The notes under the pieces are model-generated. The model was given only the letters and a program-made list of their open reading frames with translations. It was not told the DNA's origin and did not search any database. A stretch of 64,000 bases of DNA from the NCBI RefSeq assembly GCF_000746845.1, contig NZ_KN050846.1:2496963-2560962 (forward strand). The letters run 5' to 3'. Each line of letters starts with the position of its first letter. The stretch's first letter is position 1. The translations under genes were made by a program, and so were the position numbers. Below are positions 16,187 to 25,556 of this stretch, piece by piece. Origin of the DNA: Altibacter lentus (GTDB taxonomy: Bacteria > Bacteroidota > Bacteroidia > Flavobacteriales > Flavobacteriaceae).

Positions 16187-17416
16187 ATGCGCGCATTTAA
16201 AATAGTATTTCTTTTTCTAGTCTTTATCGCTTGTAAAAATAAAGATGAGGCATCGCCTGTCTCTATGAAAGACGACGTTACTGTATTGGCCGATGACACT
16301 TTTAACGGTCGTGAAACCGGCACCACAGGCGAACGAGAAGCAGCAGCATATATTTCAAAACGTTTTAAGGAGTTGGGTCTAGAACCAAAGGGATATACCG
16401 GGGATTATTACCAATCTTTTGTTTTTCGCCCTAGTGCGAATCCGCATGAGGAAGTAGAATTTACAGGCTTAAAATCTGATAGTACAACAACGGGGGTCAA
16501 TGTTATTGGATTCATTGACAACGATGCAGCTACTACGGTGGTGATCGGAGCTCATTACGATCATCTGGGTATGGGAGGTGAAGGTTCTTTGTATCGTGAA
16601 GGTAAGGCCATCCATAATGGTGCCGATGATAACGCCAGTGGTGTAGCAGTCTTACTAGATCTGGCGAAGCGCCTTCAGAATACAAAAAGCCAACAGAACT
16701 ATTTGTTCATCGCTTTCTCGGGCGAAGAGATGGGACTGCTTGGTTCCAATTATTTTGTCAAGAACCCAACTATCGATATAAGTACGGTGAGTTATATGGT
16801 GAACATGGACATGGTGGGAAGACTTAATGCCGAAAAAACCGTGGCTGTACACGGGGTAGGAACGTCCCCAATTTTTAAGCAAACCTTGTTTTCGAACAAA
16901 GGAGATCTTACCATCGCCGAGCACGAAAGTGGTATTGGTCCCAGTGATCACACTTCGTTCTATTTGGCTGATATTCCTGTGCTCCATTTCTTTACAGGAC
17001 AGCACGAAGATTATCACAAACCCAGCGATGATCCTGAAAAATTGAATTATGAAGGTATGGAAGCTGTCGCCAATTTGATCTTTGGTGTCATCGCCGATCT
17101 CGATCCCAAAGGAAAACTTGAGTTCAGAAAAACAAAGAACGAAAGTGAAGCCGTTCCCGATTTCAAAGTAACGTTAGGTGTGGTACCCGACTATCTCTTC
17201 ACAGGTAAAGGAATGCGCATCGATGGCGTGAGCGAAGACAGACCGGCGCAAAAAGCAGGATTGCAAAAAGGCGATGTGGTGGTTAAAATGGGAACGCATC
17301 CCGTTACCGATATGATGAGCTACATGAAAACGCTTTCAAAGTTTGAAAAAGGGGAGAAGGCAATGGTCACCGTTGAGCGCGAAGGTGTTCCCATGGAAGT
17401 TGAAGTGGAGTTCTAA
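16187..17416 (+). CDS. M28-family zinc aminopeptidase with PDZ domain, lipoprotein
   Basis: The 409-residue lipoprotein (signal MRAFKIVFLFLVFIAC, Cys16) has the M28 di-zinc site: His123 and Asp125 in GAHYDHLG, Asp147/Asp148 in NGADDNASG, Glu180-Glu181 in FSGEEMG, an Asp in NMDMVG and a late His in FTGQHEDYHKPSDD. A PDZ domain (about residues 325-405, RIDGVSEDRPAQKAGLQKGD) follows. It is likely a periplasmic or surface-exposed aminopeptidase for peptides. The start at 16187 gives the lipoprotein signal; an in-frame ATG 18 bp upstream falls inside the promoter palindrome. It ends with a 4-bp overlap with the convergent GT2 gene. Confidence 0.9.
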   Translation: MRAFKIVFLFLVFIACKNKDEASPVSMKDDVTVLADDTFNGRETGTTGEREAAAYISKRFKELGLEPKGYTGDYYQSFVFRPSANPHEEVEFTGLKSDSTTTGVNVIGFIDNDAATTVVIGAHYDHLGMGGEGSLYREGKAIHNGADDNASGVAVLLDLAKRLQNTKSQQNYLFIAFSGEEMGLLGSNYFVKNPTIDISTVSYMVNMDMVGRLNAEKTVAVHGVGTSPIFKQTLFSNKGDLTIAEHESGIGPSDHTSFYLADIPVLHFFTGQHEDYHKPSDDPEKLNYEGMEAVANLIFGVIADLDPKGKLEFRKTKNESEAVPDFKVTLGVVPDYLFTGKGMRIDGVSEDRPAQKAGLQKGDVVVKMGTHPVTDMMSYMKTLSKFEKGEKAMVTVEREGVPMEVEVEF

Positions 17417-18906
17417 ACCTTGCTCGTTAGACTTTTAAAGAATACAAATCCAAAACCAATAAACAACATTAGGTGAAAAGGGAAGAGTCCAAAATCACCT
17501 CCCTGGTCTCCTACGACAAAGGCAGAATACATCCCGAAGCCAAAATACAGCATAAGCAAACCTTCAAAGATCACGTTTGGAGAAATGTTCTTCTTTAAAT
17601 ACTTGTTACCCTTCCAGCTGTCCTTTAACGAACTTATATTGAATTTTGGCGTTCTAATGAACTCACTTTTCTTGCCAAAATGTCCTTCCAGTACGGCAAT
17701 CGAATTGTGTAAAGAGAATCCCATCGCGATCGAAAAGAAGGTGAAGAACATGCCCGTGTAGGTTAAGAAACGTTTAAGTCCGCCTCCGTAGCTGTTCTTG
17801 TATGTAAACCAATAACAAATAAAGAAGATAAGGGTGCTTATCACGAAAAAGCTCATCACAAAGAAATACAACTTGAGGTGTTCGTATTCGTTCTTGATAT
17901 ATAACATGGGAATGCTTAAAATGGCCACGATCAAGATATTAAGGAACATGGTACTGTTTAGCAAGTGTAACACACTGTGCAACTTTGTTTTAAAGGGGAC
18001 GTTGTTGCTTTTTACAACACGCCCTGCCATCTTTCTAAAATTCTCTGCACCCCCTTTGTTCCATCGAAATTGTTGCGAGCGGGCCGCACTAATCACTACC
18101 GGTAGTTCGGCGGGTGTCTCTACTTCTTCCAGATATTTGAATTTCCAATCTTTTAACTGTGCACGATAGCTTAGGTCCAGATCTTCGGTAAGCGTGTCTC
18201 CTTCCCAATTACCCGCATCCATAATGCATTCACGTCGCCATACACCGGCGGTACCATTAAAATTAATAAAATGTCCTTTGCTGTTTCGTCCTACCTGTTC
18301 CAAAGTGAAGTGAGCATCCAAAGCGAATGCCTGTACACGGGTAAGAATAGAATAGTCTCGGTTTAAATGGCCCCAACGTGTTTGTACTACGCCAATTTCA
18401 GCATCTTTAAAGTAAGGGATGGTTCGTTTTAACCAATTAGGCTTCGGAAGGAAATCGGCATCAAAGATGGCTATAAATTCTCCTTTAGCGACCTTCAGCC
18501 CTTCCTTGAGTGCGCCGGCCTTAAAGTTTTTTCGATCCGGACGGGTGATATGCAGTATATCCAAGCCTGTCTTACGGAGTTGGGCGATATGTTGTGCCGT
18601 AGAATCGAATGATTCGTCGGTGGAATCATCCAATACCTGTATTTCGAGCTTTTCTTTTGGGTATTCGAGTCCCGCAATATTCTCCAGTAAGCGGTCCATG
18701 ACATACAATTCGTTATAGACCGGAAGCTGAATGGTAACCAACGGGATCTCTTCCGGATTGGAGAAATCGAACTTTTCAGCGTATTTTTCGCACCTGCGAC
18801 GCGCACTTAGATAATTGAACAGTAAATTGAGTTGCGCCAGAGCATATAAGAATATGAGAAGGAGAGCTATAGAATAAATAGCGATGATAATGGTCTCAAG
18901 AATCAT
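17413..18906 (-). CDS. Family 2 membrane glycosyltransferase (cellulose-synthase-like)
   Basis: The 497-residue protein has one N-terminal membrane helix. A GT2 domain follows, with VTIQLPVYNE, the nucleotide-binding DDSTD and FDADF motifs, a TEDLDLSYR acceptor/base motif and a QQFRWNKGG motif equivalent to QxxRW. Four or five C-terminal membrane helices complete it. This is the processive glycosyltransferase layout for a beta-linked polysaccharide or a glucosyl/mannosyl lipid. It overlaps the next upstream GT2 gene (18903-19598) by 4 bp, so both are one operon. Confidence 0.88.
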   Translation of the reverse strand: MILETIIIAIYSIALLLIFLYALAQLNLLFNYLSARRRCEKYAEKFDFSNPEEIPLVTIQLPVYNELYVMDRLLENIAGLEYPKEKLEIQVLDDSTDESFDSTAQHIAQLRKTGLDILHITRPDRKNFKAGALKEGLKVAKGEFIAIFDADFLPKPNWLKRTIPYFKDAEIGVVQTRWGHLNRDYSILTRVQAFALDAHFTLEQVGRNSKGHFINFNGTAGVWRRECIMDAGNWEGDTLTEDLDLSYRAQLKDWKFKYLEEVETPAELPVVISAARSQQFRWNKGGAENFRKMAGRVVKSNNVPFKTKLHSVLHLLNSTMFLNILIVAILSIPMLYIKNEYEHLKLYFFVMSFFVISTLIFFICYWFTYKNSYGGGLKRFLTYTGMFFTFFSIAMGFSLHNSIAVLEGHFGKKSEFIRTPKFNISSLKDSWKGNKYLKKNISPNVIFEGLLMLYFGFGMYSAFVVGDQGGDFGLFPFHLMLFIGFGFVFFKSLTSKV

Positions 18907-19598
18907 TTTTTAAGGCTGTATTTAAATATCCAACTCAGAATTTTTATGCCTGCAAATATAGCACCTTTTAAAGTTCCTGAAACTTTCGAGATACCTATTC
19001 GGTTTCGGTAGTGAACAGGCACTTCCACATATCGATAACGTTTCCGTAGTGCTTTCAACTGCATCTCTACCGTCCATCCATACGTTTTATCTTCCATGTT
19101 GAGCGCTAAAAGCTTGTTGTATTGTATCGCTCTAAACGGCCCCAGGTCTGTAAACCGTGACCCAAAAAAAACACGCATCAAGAAGGTCGCCAATACATTG
19201 CCGAAGCGCTGCGGAAAGGTCATCGACCCTTTCTCACGAAGTTCCGGAACCCGGGCTCCTATAACCAGGGCCATATCCTGTTCTAAGATAGGGGCAACGA
19301 TAGAAGTGAGTTCTTCGGGATAATCGCTGTAATCACCATCGAGGAACACGACAATATCCGGCTTTTCTTCTAAGCGAGAGAGATATTCCATCCCTTTTAA
19401 ACAGGCATGCCCATAACCTCTTTTGGGTTCGTTAAGCACAGTCGCTCCGGCCTCTTTGGCCGCTGTTTCAGTGCCATCTGTAGAATTGTTGTTCACCACA
19501 ATTACTTCGGAAACGATTTCAGGAATAGCCGCTATCACTTTCACGATTGAAGCTTCTTCGTTATATGCAGGAATGATCACGATGATCTTGTTCTTCAT
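18903..19598 (-). CDS. Family 2 glycosyltransferase (DPM1/GtrB-like)
   Basis: The 231-residue GT-A protein has IIPAYNEEASIVKVI at the N-terminus, a VVNNNSTDGT nucleotide-binding motif, the metal-binding FLDGDYSD and a C-terminal region typical of polyprenyl-phosphate mannosyl/glucosyl synthases. It has no long membrane domain. It probably makes an undecaprenyl-phosphate-linked sugar that the adjacent membrane glycosyltransferases use. It is first in the two-gene operon with 17413-18906. Confidence 0.87.
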   Translation of the reverse strand: MKNKIIVIIPAYNEEASIVKVIAAIPEIVSEVIVVNNNSTDGTETAAKEAGATVLNEPKRGYGHACLKGMEYLSRLEEKPDIVVFLDGDYSDYPEELTSIVAPILEQDMALVIGARVPELREKGSMTFPQRFGNVLATFLMRVFFGSRFTDLGPFRAIQYNKLLALNMEDKTYGWTVEMQLKALRKRYRYVEVPVHYRNRIGISKVSGTLKGAIFAGIKILSWIFKYSLKK

Positions 19599-19701
19599 GG
19601 ATACTGTTGAGGTGCAGTTTCAAAAAAAAGCACAATGGCTTAGACGGCGCAAGGTACTATTACTAACGAAAAAATATGTACTTTAGAGAAAAGTATTCGC
19701 A

Positions 19702-20670
19702 ATGAGATACATCCTGTTTTTATTCCTACTGTGCGGTGTGATCGCTTGTAAGGACCAAGTTACTCCTAAAACAGCAGCTGCCGCAAAGGTGCCTGAGTAT
19801 AAATTGGCCTACAATGTCCTGCTCGATGAGGAAGCGGATAACTATGAGGTCTTTACCATGCGTTTGGATGGCACCGATAAGAAGAACGTAACCAAGCTCC
19901 CGGGTGTGGAATGGACGTACAATGCCTTCGGAAGGGATCTGTATGTTATCTCCGATAAGGATACAACGCATCGCTGGTATTTTTTGTATCGTACCAATTC
20001 TGAAGGAACTAAATGGGAAAAGCTAACTGATTTTCGTCTTGCCGATAGCTGGATCAACACCCGAAAGAATGGAAGTGAGCTCATTGTAGAACCGCATAAG
20101 AGCGTGGATACGGCCTTTTATATCATCGATTACAACGGAAAGGTTCTTGATACGATCATGCCCGATCTCCCTTATTTTAGCGATGCCAATTTTTCACCGG
20201 ATGGAACACAGATTGTTTTTAGAGGTGCGCTTCAACCTTTCAAGAAGGATAGTGGGTATTTGGATGAATTGTATATTATGAATGTAGATGGTAGCGGGAT
20301 GCGCCAATTGACACATTACCCCAAAGGCGACACTACTGCCCTGTGGCATAATTATCATGCCGGGCCACCCATGTGGCATCCTAGCGAGAATTTTATCACC
20401 TATCAATCCAAGCAAGACGGGAAATCATCACTCTATGCGGTAACACCGGACGGCACCAAGCAATGGAAATTAACTCAAAATGATTCGCTTCAGCAAGGTT
20501 GGCACCGATGGAGTCCTGACGGCAAATGGTTGGCCATTGAAGTATTCGATTTAGAAAACAAACAATTCCATATCGAATTGATGAATTGGGAAACCAAAGC
20601 TTCGAAGATCCTTACCGATACCACCTACCGATTTCAGCAGGCTCCGGTATTTATTGAAGCTGACAACTAA
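19702..20670 (+). CDS. TolB/PD40 beta-propeller lipoprotein
   Basis: The 322-residue lipoprotein (signal with CGVIAC, Cys16) has PD40 blades such as FSPDGTQIVFRG, MWHPSENFITYQS and WSPDGKWLAIE. It resembles the lipoprotein at 15039-16154 in overall plan. It probably faces the periplasm or surface; no enzymatic motif is visible. A near-consensus TACTTTAG box lies 16 bp before the start. The stop overlaps that of the convergent 4Fe-4S gene by 4 bp. Confidence 0.8.
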   Translation: MRYILFLFLLCGVIACKDQVTPKTAAAAKVPEYKLAYNVLLDEEADNYEVFTMRLDGTDKKNVTKLPGVEWTYNAFGRDLYVISDKDTTHRWYFLYRTNSEGTKWEKLTDFRLADSWINTRKNGSELIVEPHKSVDTAFYIIDYNGKVLDTIMPDLPYFSDANFSPDGTQIVFRGALQPFKKDSGYLDELYIMNVDGSGMRQLTHYPKGDTTALWHNYHAGPPMWHPSENFITYQSKQDGKSSLYAVTPDGTKQWKLTQNDSLQQGWHRWSPDGKWLAIEVFDLENKQFHIELMNWETKASKILTDTTYRFQQAPVFIEADN

Positions 20671-22256
20671 TTTTTGTTCACATACTTCATAAGATCCACA
20701 TCATTACCCAGGAGTATTTCATTCCCTTGAATGCGACCTTCCAAGGGACCATTCTCCAGCTTCAAAACACCTCGCGGACAAACCGCCGAACAAATACCGC
20801 AGCCTACACAACTTGCTCTCACGATATTCTCTCCTTTTTGGGCATATGCCTTAACATCGATACCCATCTCGCAATAGGTAGAGCAATTTCCGCAAGAGAT
20901 ACATTGTCCGCCGTTGGTTGTTATTCTGAAACGTGAAAAAAGACGTTGCTGGAGTCCGAGGACAGCGGCCATAGGACACCCAAAACGACACCAAACCCTG
21001 TTCCCGAAGATGGGGTAGAAGCCTGTTCCGATCACGCCGCTAAAAATAGCTCCGATCAAAAAGCCGTAAGAACTCCGAAGGGTTTCCGCATCGAAGAGGA
21101 AGAGTGTTTTTCCGGCGGTAAAATGCATCCCGATCAAGATCAATATAATGGTAAGATATCCTATGGCTCCATAGCGTGCATCCTTTTCGAGTTCCTTTCG
21201 TTTAAAGAACCAGATCCCAAGAAAAAGTAAGGTAAGGAATACACCAACACTAAGAAGAAACACATCTTTGGTGAGCCAATATTTTGAGGCATCCTCTCCC
21301 AGATATGAGTGTACTACGGCAGTGGTCATTACAATAACAAAGACCAAGACGCTGTGTACCACCCAACGTTCGATCTTCCAGGCGATCATTCGTTTGTCAC
21401 TAAGGTGCCGAAAAGGATCTCCGGCAGTTTCCGCAAGGCCGCCACAGCCACACACCCAACTGCAATACCAGCGTTTCCCGTATTTATAGGTGAGGATGGG
21501 AGTTATAATAAAAATAGAAGCAATTCCGAAGAGCAACAACGCCAAACCAATATCACCCGCCGAAATAAATGAATCTACCCGATACTGCTCGAAATTATAA
21601 TAATTGAGTGGCCAGATATTCTTGAGATCGTAATAAGGTAATGAAAAACTATCTGAATTAAGGCGGGCCATGAACTCCGGAATGAGAAAGGCAAACGATG
21701 CCTGGAAGAACATCACACTAAGCGTGCGAAGTCTTTCGTAGCGATTGTGACGGTATTTCAACATGAACTTCACCCCAAAAGCAAGAATGGCTATCGTGTA
21801 CAACGTACCATACACAAACCATTGACTCGCAGGATTTCCGCTCAAGAGATAACTCAAAGGATCGAACAATGCGATAAGTCCCGTATTATCTCCTTCCCGA
21901 GTCAGTCCCAGATATTGTGGATAGAAATAGAGTACGATATAAAAGCCTGTAAGTGCCAAACCGAGCACCCAGGCCAGATAACCCCTGCCCGAAATGGATT
22001 TGAAATAAACCCCGTCATTCTTAATTCCTGCATGTTTCGATCTATATGCGGCAATGGAAAACCAAATAATTCCTGTGTTTATGGCTCCCAATGCAATACT
22101 CAACCAGAGCGTCTTTGCAGGAAAATCTACATTGAAGGTTGCCAACAGCAAAATAAATAGACCCGTCATCCCTATAACGGTCGCTATTTTTTGCTGTGTA
22201 TTTATGGTCTTGGGTGGTTCGCCTGTTAGCGACATATTTCGTTGAATGGTGTTCAT
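20667..22256 (-). CDS. Membrane polyferredoxin (NosR/NapH-like 4Fe-4S protein)
   Basis: The 529-residue protein has about nine membrane helices and NosR/NapH-type Cys motifs in loops (WYCSWVCGCGG and WCRFGCPMAA). Two C-terminal [4Fe-4S] ferredoxin motifs follow, CISCGNCSTYC and CVGCGICSAVCP. This layout suits electron transfer across or along the inner membrane from quinol or a cytosolic donor. An FAD-dependent oxidoreductase gene ends 3 bp upstream, so the two are probably one unit. The final acceptor is not known. It is not a complete NosR because the FMN-binding periplasmic domain is absent. Confidence 0.85.
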   Translation of the reverse strand: MNTIQRNMSLTGEPPKTINTQQKIATVIGMTGLFILLLATFNVDFPAKTLWLSIALGAINTGIIWFSIAAYRSKHAGIKNDGVYFKSISGRGYLAWVLGLALTGFYIVLYFYPQYLGLTREGDNTGLIALFDPLSYLLSGNPASQWFVYGTLYTIAILAFGVKFMLKYRHNRYERLRTLSVMFFQASFAFLIPEFMARLNSDSFSLPYYDLKNIWPLNYYNFEQYRVDSFISAGDIGLALLLFGIASIFIITPILTYKYGKRWYCSWVCGCGGLAETAGDPFRHLSDKRMIAWKIERWVVHSVLVFVIVMTTAVVHSYLGEDASKYWLTKDVFLLSVGVFLTLLFLGIWFFKRKELEKDARYGAIGYLTIILILIGMHFTAGKTLFLFDAETLRSSYGFLIGAIFSGVIGTGFYPIFGNRVWCRFGCPMAAVLGLQQRLFSRFRITTNGGQCISCGNCSTYCEMGIDVKAYAQKGENIVRASCVGCGICSAVCPRGVLKLENGPLEGRIQGNEILLGNDVDLMKYVNKN

Positions 22257-22259
22257 GGC

Positions 22260-23564
22260 TTAGGCGGTTACAGTTTTATTTTTAAATGCCGAACGTATCT
22301 CGTGCTCGTAATGTGCGTAAAATTCAGGATCGAAATTGGCTTCTTTTAAGTGGTCCATTACATAATCGATCGATCGATCTTCGGTGAGCCAGCGATCGAA
22401 TACCTCATGTTTCATTCGTATACCAAAGGTGTTGATTCCTAAAAAGGTACCTTCATTTTTATCATAGGCCAAAGTGATAAATTTGGTGTGGTCTTGGTGT
22501 TTCCAATGAAATTGAGTTTCGTAGTCCTTCCTTTTGGAGCTGGGTTGTACCCAACCGTACGTTTGAAATTCGATATCGAAGAATTTAGCACTGTTGAACC
22601 AATGTCCGGGATTGTATGCTGTTTCCTTTCCGCAAATGGTTTGTGCAACGACTTCACCCATCATTCTTCCCGTATACCAAACAGCTTCTACCGCAGCCCG
22701 ATTTCCAATGGGATCCCGCTGCTGTGCACAGTCACCAATAGCATAGATGTTTGGAACATTAGTTTCCAATTTCCTGTTTACGAGGATACCTTTATCTGTC
22801 TCAATGCCGGACCCTTCCAAGAAAGAAATGTTTGGCTTTACCCCTGTGGTAATACCTACCAGATTACAGGTAATCTCCTCTTGCGATTCCTTGACTACCA
22901 CCCCGCGAACCCTTCCGTTTGAGTCGCCAAGGATTCTATCGAGATTGGTTTCATGTATTATCTTTACCCCATGCGATTGAATATGTTGCGATAGCAATGC
23001 ACCTTCCACATGTGGTAAGACACTGGTCCAAAAGGCCTTTTCCCGAACCAACATGGTTACTTCAATGTCACGCGTACGGAGCATTTCGGCTAATTCTACC
23101 CCAATAAGTCCGCCACCTACGATTACTGCATGTGGGCATACCTTTTTATTGGGAGCATTTTTTTCAAGCGCTTCCAAATCCTCCTTGGTTACCAACCCTT
23201 GAACTCCTTCTAATTCCAGGCCTTCCCAGCCAAAAGTGTTGGTGGTGGAACCCGAAGCGATAATTAGCTGGTCGTAGGTCATGTGACTGCCATCGTCAAA
23301 AAGTAAGGTAGTTTCCTTCGGAACGATGCTTTTTACGTAGCCTCTTCGTAGCTCCAGACGGTTCTTTTCCCAAAAATAATCTTCGTAGGGCTTTATGTCT
23401 TCCCACCGCATGTGCCCCATATAGACGTACATGAGAGCCGTTCTGGAGAAGAAATAATCGGTTTCGGCAGAGATGAGGGTGATCTTTTTATCGGAGAGCT
23501 TTCGAATGTGGCGGGCGGCAGTGACTCCGGCAATGCCGTTGCCAATAATGACGATATGTTCCAT
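22260..23564 (-). CDS. FAD-dependent NAD(P)H oxidoreductase
   Basis: The 434-residue two-dinucleotide-binding-fold flavoprotein has the N-terminal FAD loop IVIIGNGIAGVTAARH, the central NAD(P) loop VIVGGGLIGVELAEML and the C-terminal FAD motif YAIGDCAQ. The family includes nitrite-reductase large-subunit-like reductases and ferredoxin/rubredoxin reductases. The adjoining polyferredoxin gene suggests that this enzyme loads or unloads electrons to it. Confidence 0.88.
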   Translation of the reverse strand: MEHIVIIGNGIAGVTAARHIRKLSDKKITLISAETDYFFSRTALMYVYMGHMRWEDIKPYEDYFWEKNRLELRRGYVKSIVPKETTLLFDDGSHMTYDQLIIASGSTTNTFGWEGLELEGVQGLVTKEDLEALEKNAPNKKVCPHAVIVGGGLIGVELAEMLRTRDIEVTMLVREKAFWTSVLPHVEGALLSQHIQSHGVKIIHETNLDRILGDSNGRVRGVVVKESQEEITCNLVGITTGVKPNISFLEGSGIETDKGILVNRKLETNVPNIYAIGDCAQQRDPIGNRAAVEAVWYTGRMMGEVVAQTICGKETAYNPGHWFNSAKFFDIEFQTYGWVQPSSKRKDYETQFHWKHQDHTKFITLAYDKNEGTFLGINTFGIRMKHEVFDRWLTEDRSIDYVMDHLKEANFDPEFYAHYEHEIRSAFKNKTVTA

Positions 23565-23724
23565 ACAGGTTACTTAGTACACAAGTGAGTCGAAAGGTAA
23601 GGTACTAAGTTTACAGCGATATGCCGATTTCTTACATGATAAAATTTTCTTAATGGGCACTTTTCCAAAATTTTGTAAGTTAGTAGTGTGTGTCTTCGAT
23701 AGTGAAACACGGATAATTACATTA

Positions 23725-24444
23725 ATGAGATCGCTTCTTTTTTCGTTTTTCTTGTTCTTTACTGTGTGTAATGATTCTGCAATAGCGCAGGCTCCGTCGT
23801 CTTTTTTTAATGAGGCTGATGCTTTTTTTGGAACCTATGTAGCTAACGGAAAAGTAGATTATTCTGCGCTGGCACAGAATTCTGAATCACTCGATCGCTT
23901 GTTGGCTATAGCCAAAACAACTAGTGTATCTACTCAGGATCCAAAGAGCTATCAGGCGTTTTGGATCAATGCCTATAATCTGGCGGTTATTAAAGGGGTC
24001 CTTGAAGCCTATCCTATTGAGTCCCCACTGGATGTATCGGGATTCTTCGACACGAAAAAATTTGAACTGGCAGGTAGTTCGGTCACACTAAATGATATTG
24101 AGAACAAGAAGCTGCGCGCTAAGTTCAATGAACCCCGATTTCACTTCGTGCTGGTTTGTGGTGCCATAGGGTGCCCGCCCTTGATCTCCGAGGCTTATAC
24201 ACCTTCGGCACTGGAAACGCAACTTCAGCGGCAAACCGTTCAGGCTTTGAACGATCCTAAATTTATAAGATTAAAAGGATCCCAAGTAGAACTTTCAGAG
24301 ATCTTCAAATGGTATAAAGAGGATTTTGTAACCGCCCGGGAAAACGAAATAGACTTCTTAAACAGCTTCCGAAGAGAAAAACTTTCAGCAGAATTAACGA
24401 TTGCCTATTATCCATACGATTGGCGACTTAATAGTAAAAACTAA
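23725..24444 (+). CDS. DUF547 protein, secreted
   Basis: The 239-residue protein has a signal peptide (MRSLLFSFFLFFTVC onward). Its DUF547 domain includes FWINAYNLAVIKGVLEAYP, HFVLVCGAIGCPP (conserved Cys pair region) and FKWYKEDF near the C-terminus. The family is of unknown biochemical function and is common in Bacteroidota. The start at 23725 is chosen because the upstream in-frame Met would put 24 uncharged-poor residues before the signal peptide. A second DUF547 protein is at 26884-27687 in the arsenosugar operon. Confidence 0.82.
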   Translation: MRSLLFSFFLFFTVCNDSAIAQAPSSFFNEADAFFGTYVANGKVDYSALAQNSESLDRLLAIAKTTSVSTQDPKSYQAFWINAYNLAVIKGVLEAYPIESPLDVSGFFDTKKFELAGSSVTLNDIENKKLRAKFNEPRFHFVLVCGAIGCPPLISEAYTPSALETQLQRQTVQALNDPKFIRLKGSQVELSEIFKWYKEDFVTARENEIDFLNSFRREKLSAELTIAYYPYDWRLNSKN

Positions 24445-24446
24445 GT

Positions 24447-24491
24447 CTTCCCGCCTGTAGTGCACTCCTCAAACACTGCAGGCTGCGGAAG
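24447..24491. repeat. Imperfect inverted repeat after the DUF547 gene
   Basis: An imperfect hairpin (left arm 24447-24462, right arm 24474-24491, core CCTGTAGTG against CACTGCAGG) lies 2 bp after the stop codon. It may act as a transcript end, but has no T-run. Confidence 0.3.
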
Positions 24492-24536
24492 CACAAATCA
24501 TCAAAATTTATTGTACATTTCGGTAAAACCATAGAA

Positions 24537-25556
24537 ATGAAAGGATTCATTGGCGTGCTTTACATTTTACTGGTAGTGCTGTCTTCAAGCTGCGGACAGA
24601 CCATTCCGGAGGACAGCAAGATCCGCGGTTTAAGCTTTGTCGCATCACGCGATGCGGTGCAGCATGAACATATTACGCCTGTTGTGGAGGTGCATGCTAA
24701 TTACGCTGCCATCATGCCATTTGGTTTTCTACGTGATCTCGAACATCCGCAGATCGTTTACAATACCGACCGACAGTGGTTTGGAGAGCGGAAGGAAGGC
24801 GTTAAGCAATACGTCGAAAAACTTCATGAGCATAACATAGAGGTTATGATAAAGCCACAAATATGGATATGGCACGGAGAATTTACAGGGTATTTAAAAA
24901 TGAATTCTGAAGCCGATTGGGAGCAGCTGGAGGATTCCTACAGGCAATTTATTCTCGATTTTGCGGAGCAAGCGCAGGAGTTAAACGTTGCCATGTTCTG
25001 TATTGGCACCGAACTGGAACAGTTTATTGCCCATCGTCCCGAATTTTGGAAAGCCCTTATTGCGGAAGTGAGACAAAAGTATCACGGTAAAATAACCTAT
25101 GCGGCAAACTGGGACGAATACAAACGGGTGCCGTTCTGGGAATCATTAGACTATATAGGGGTGGATGCTTATTTTCCTGTTTCCGAAGCAAAAACGCCTA
25201 CGGTTCTTGAGGCACAGGCCGGATGGCGTCCATGGAAAGAAGAACTCAAAGCAGTAGCACTACAATTTGATAAAAAGATCATTTTTACAGAATACGGCTA
25301 CCGAAGCACGCACTTCGCCGGCAAAGAACCCTGGAACAGTGATCATGAGATCAAGGATGTGAACCTTGAGGCGCAATCAAACCTTATGCAAGGACTTTAT
25401 AATGAAATTTGGGGTGAACCATGGTTTGCAGGAGGTTTTCTATGGAAATGGTTTATAGACCATGAAGACGTAGGAGGGATGCAAGACGCACAGTTCACTC
25501 CTCAAAACAAACCTGTGACACATGTGATCAAAGAGCGCTACAAGGCTAAAGATTAA
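24537..25556 (+). CDS. GH113-like glycoside hydrolase lipoprotein
   Basis: The 339-residue lipoprotein (lipobox ending SSSC, Cys19) carries a TIM-barrel domain of the GH113 type. The probable acid/base is Glu159 in FCIGTELEQF and the nucleophile Glu252 in IIFTEYGYRS. Known GH113 enzymes are beta-mannanases. It is likely surface-exposed and involved in mannan or related glycan breakdown, although no SusC/D pair or other CAZyme neighbours are present. It ends with a 4-bp overlap with the convergent hemerythrin gene. Confidence 0.8.
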   Translation: MKGFIGVLYILLVVLSSSCGQTIPEDSKIRGLSFVASRDAVQHEHITPVVEVHANYAAIMPFGFLRDLEHPQIVYNTDRQWFGERKEGVKQYVEKLHEHNIEVMIKPQIWIWHGEFTGYLKMNSEADWEQLEDSYRQFILDFAEQAQELNVAMFCIGTELEQFIAHRPEFWKALIAEVRQKYHGKITYAANWDEYKRVPFWESLDYIGVDAYFPVSEAKTPTVLEAQAGWRPWKEELKAVALQFDKKIIFTEYGYRSTHFAGKEPWNSDHEIKDVNLEAQSNLMQGLYNEIWGEPWFAGGFLWKWFIDHEDVGGMQDAQFTPQNKPVTHVIKERYKAKD

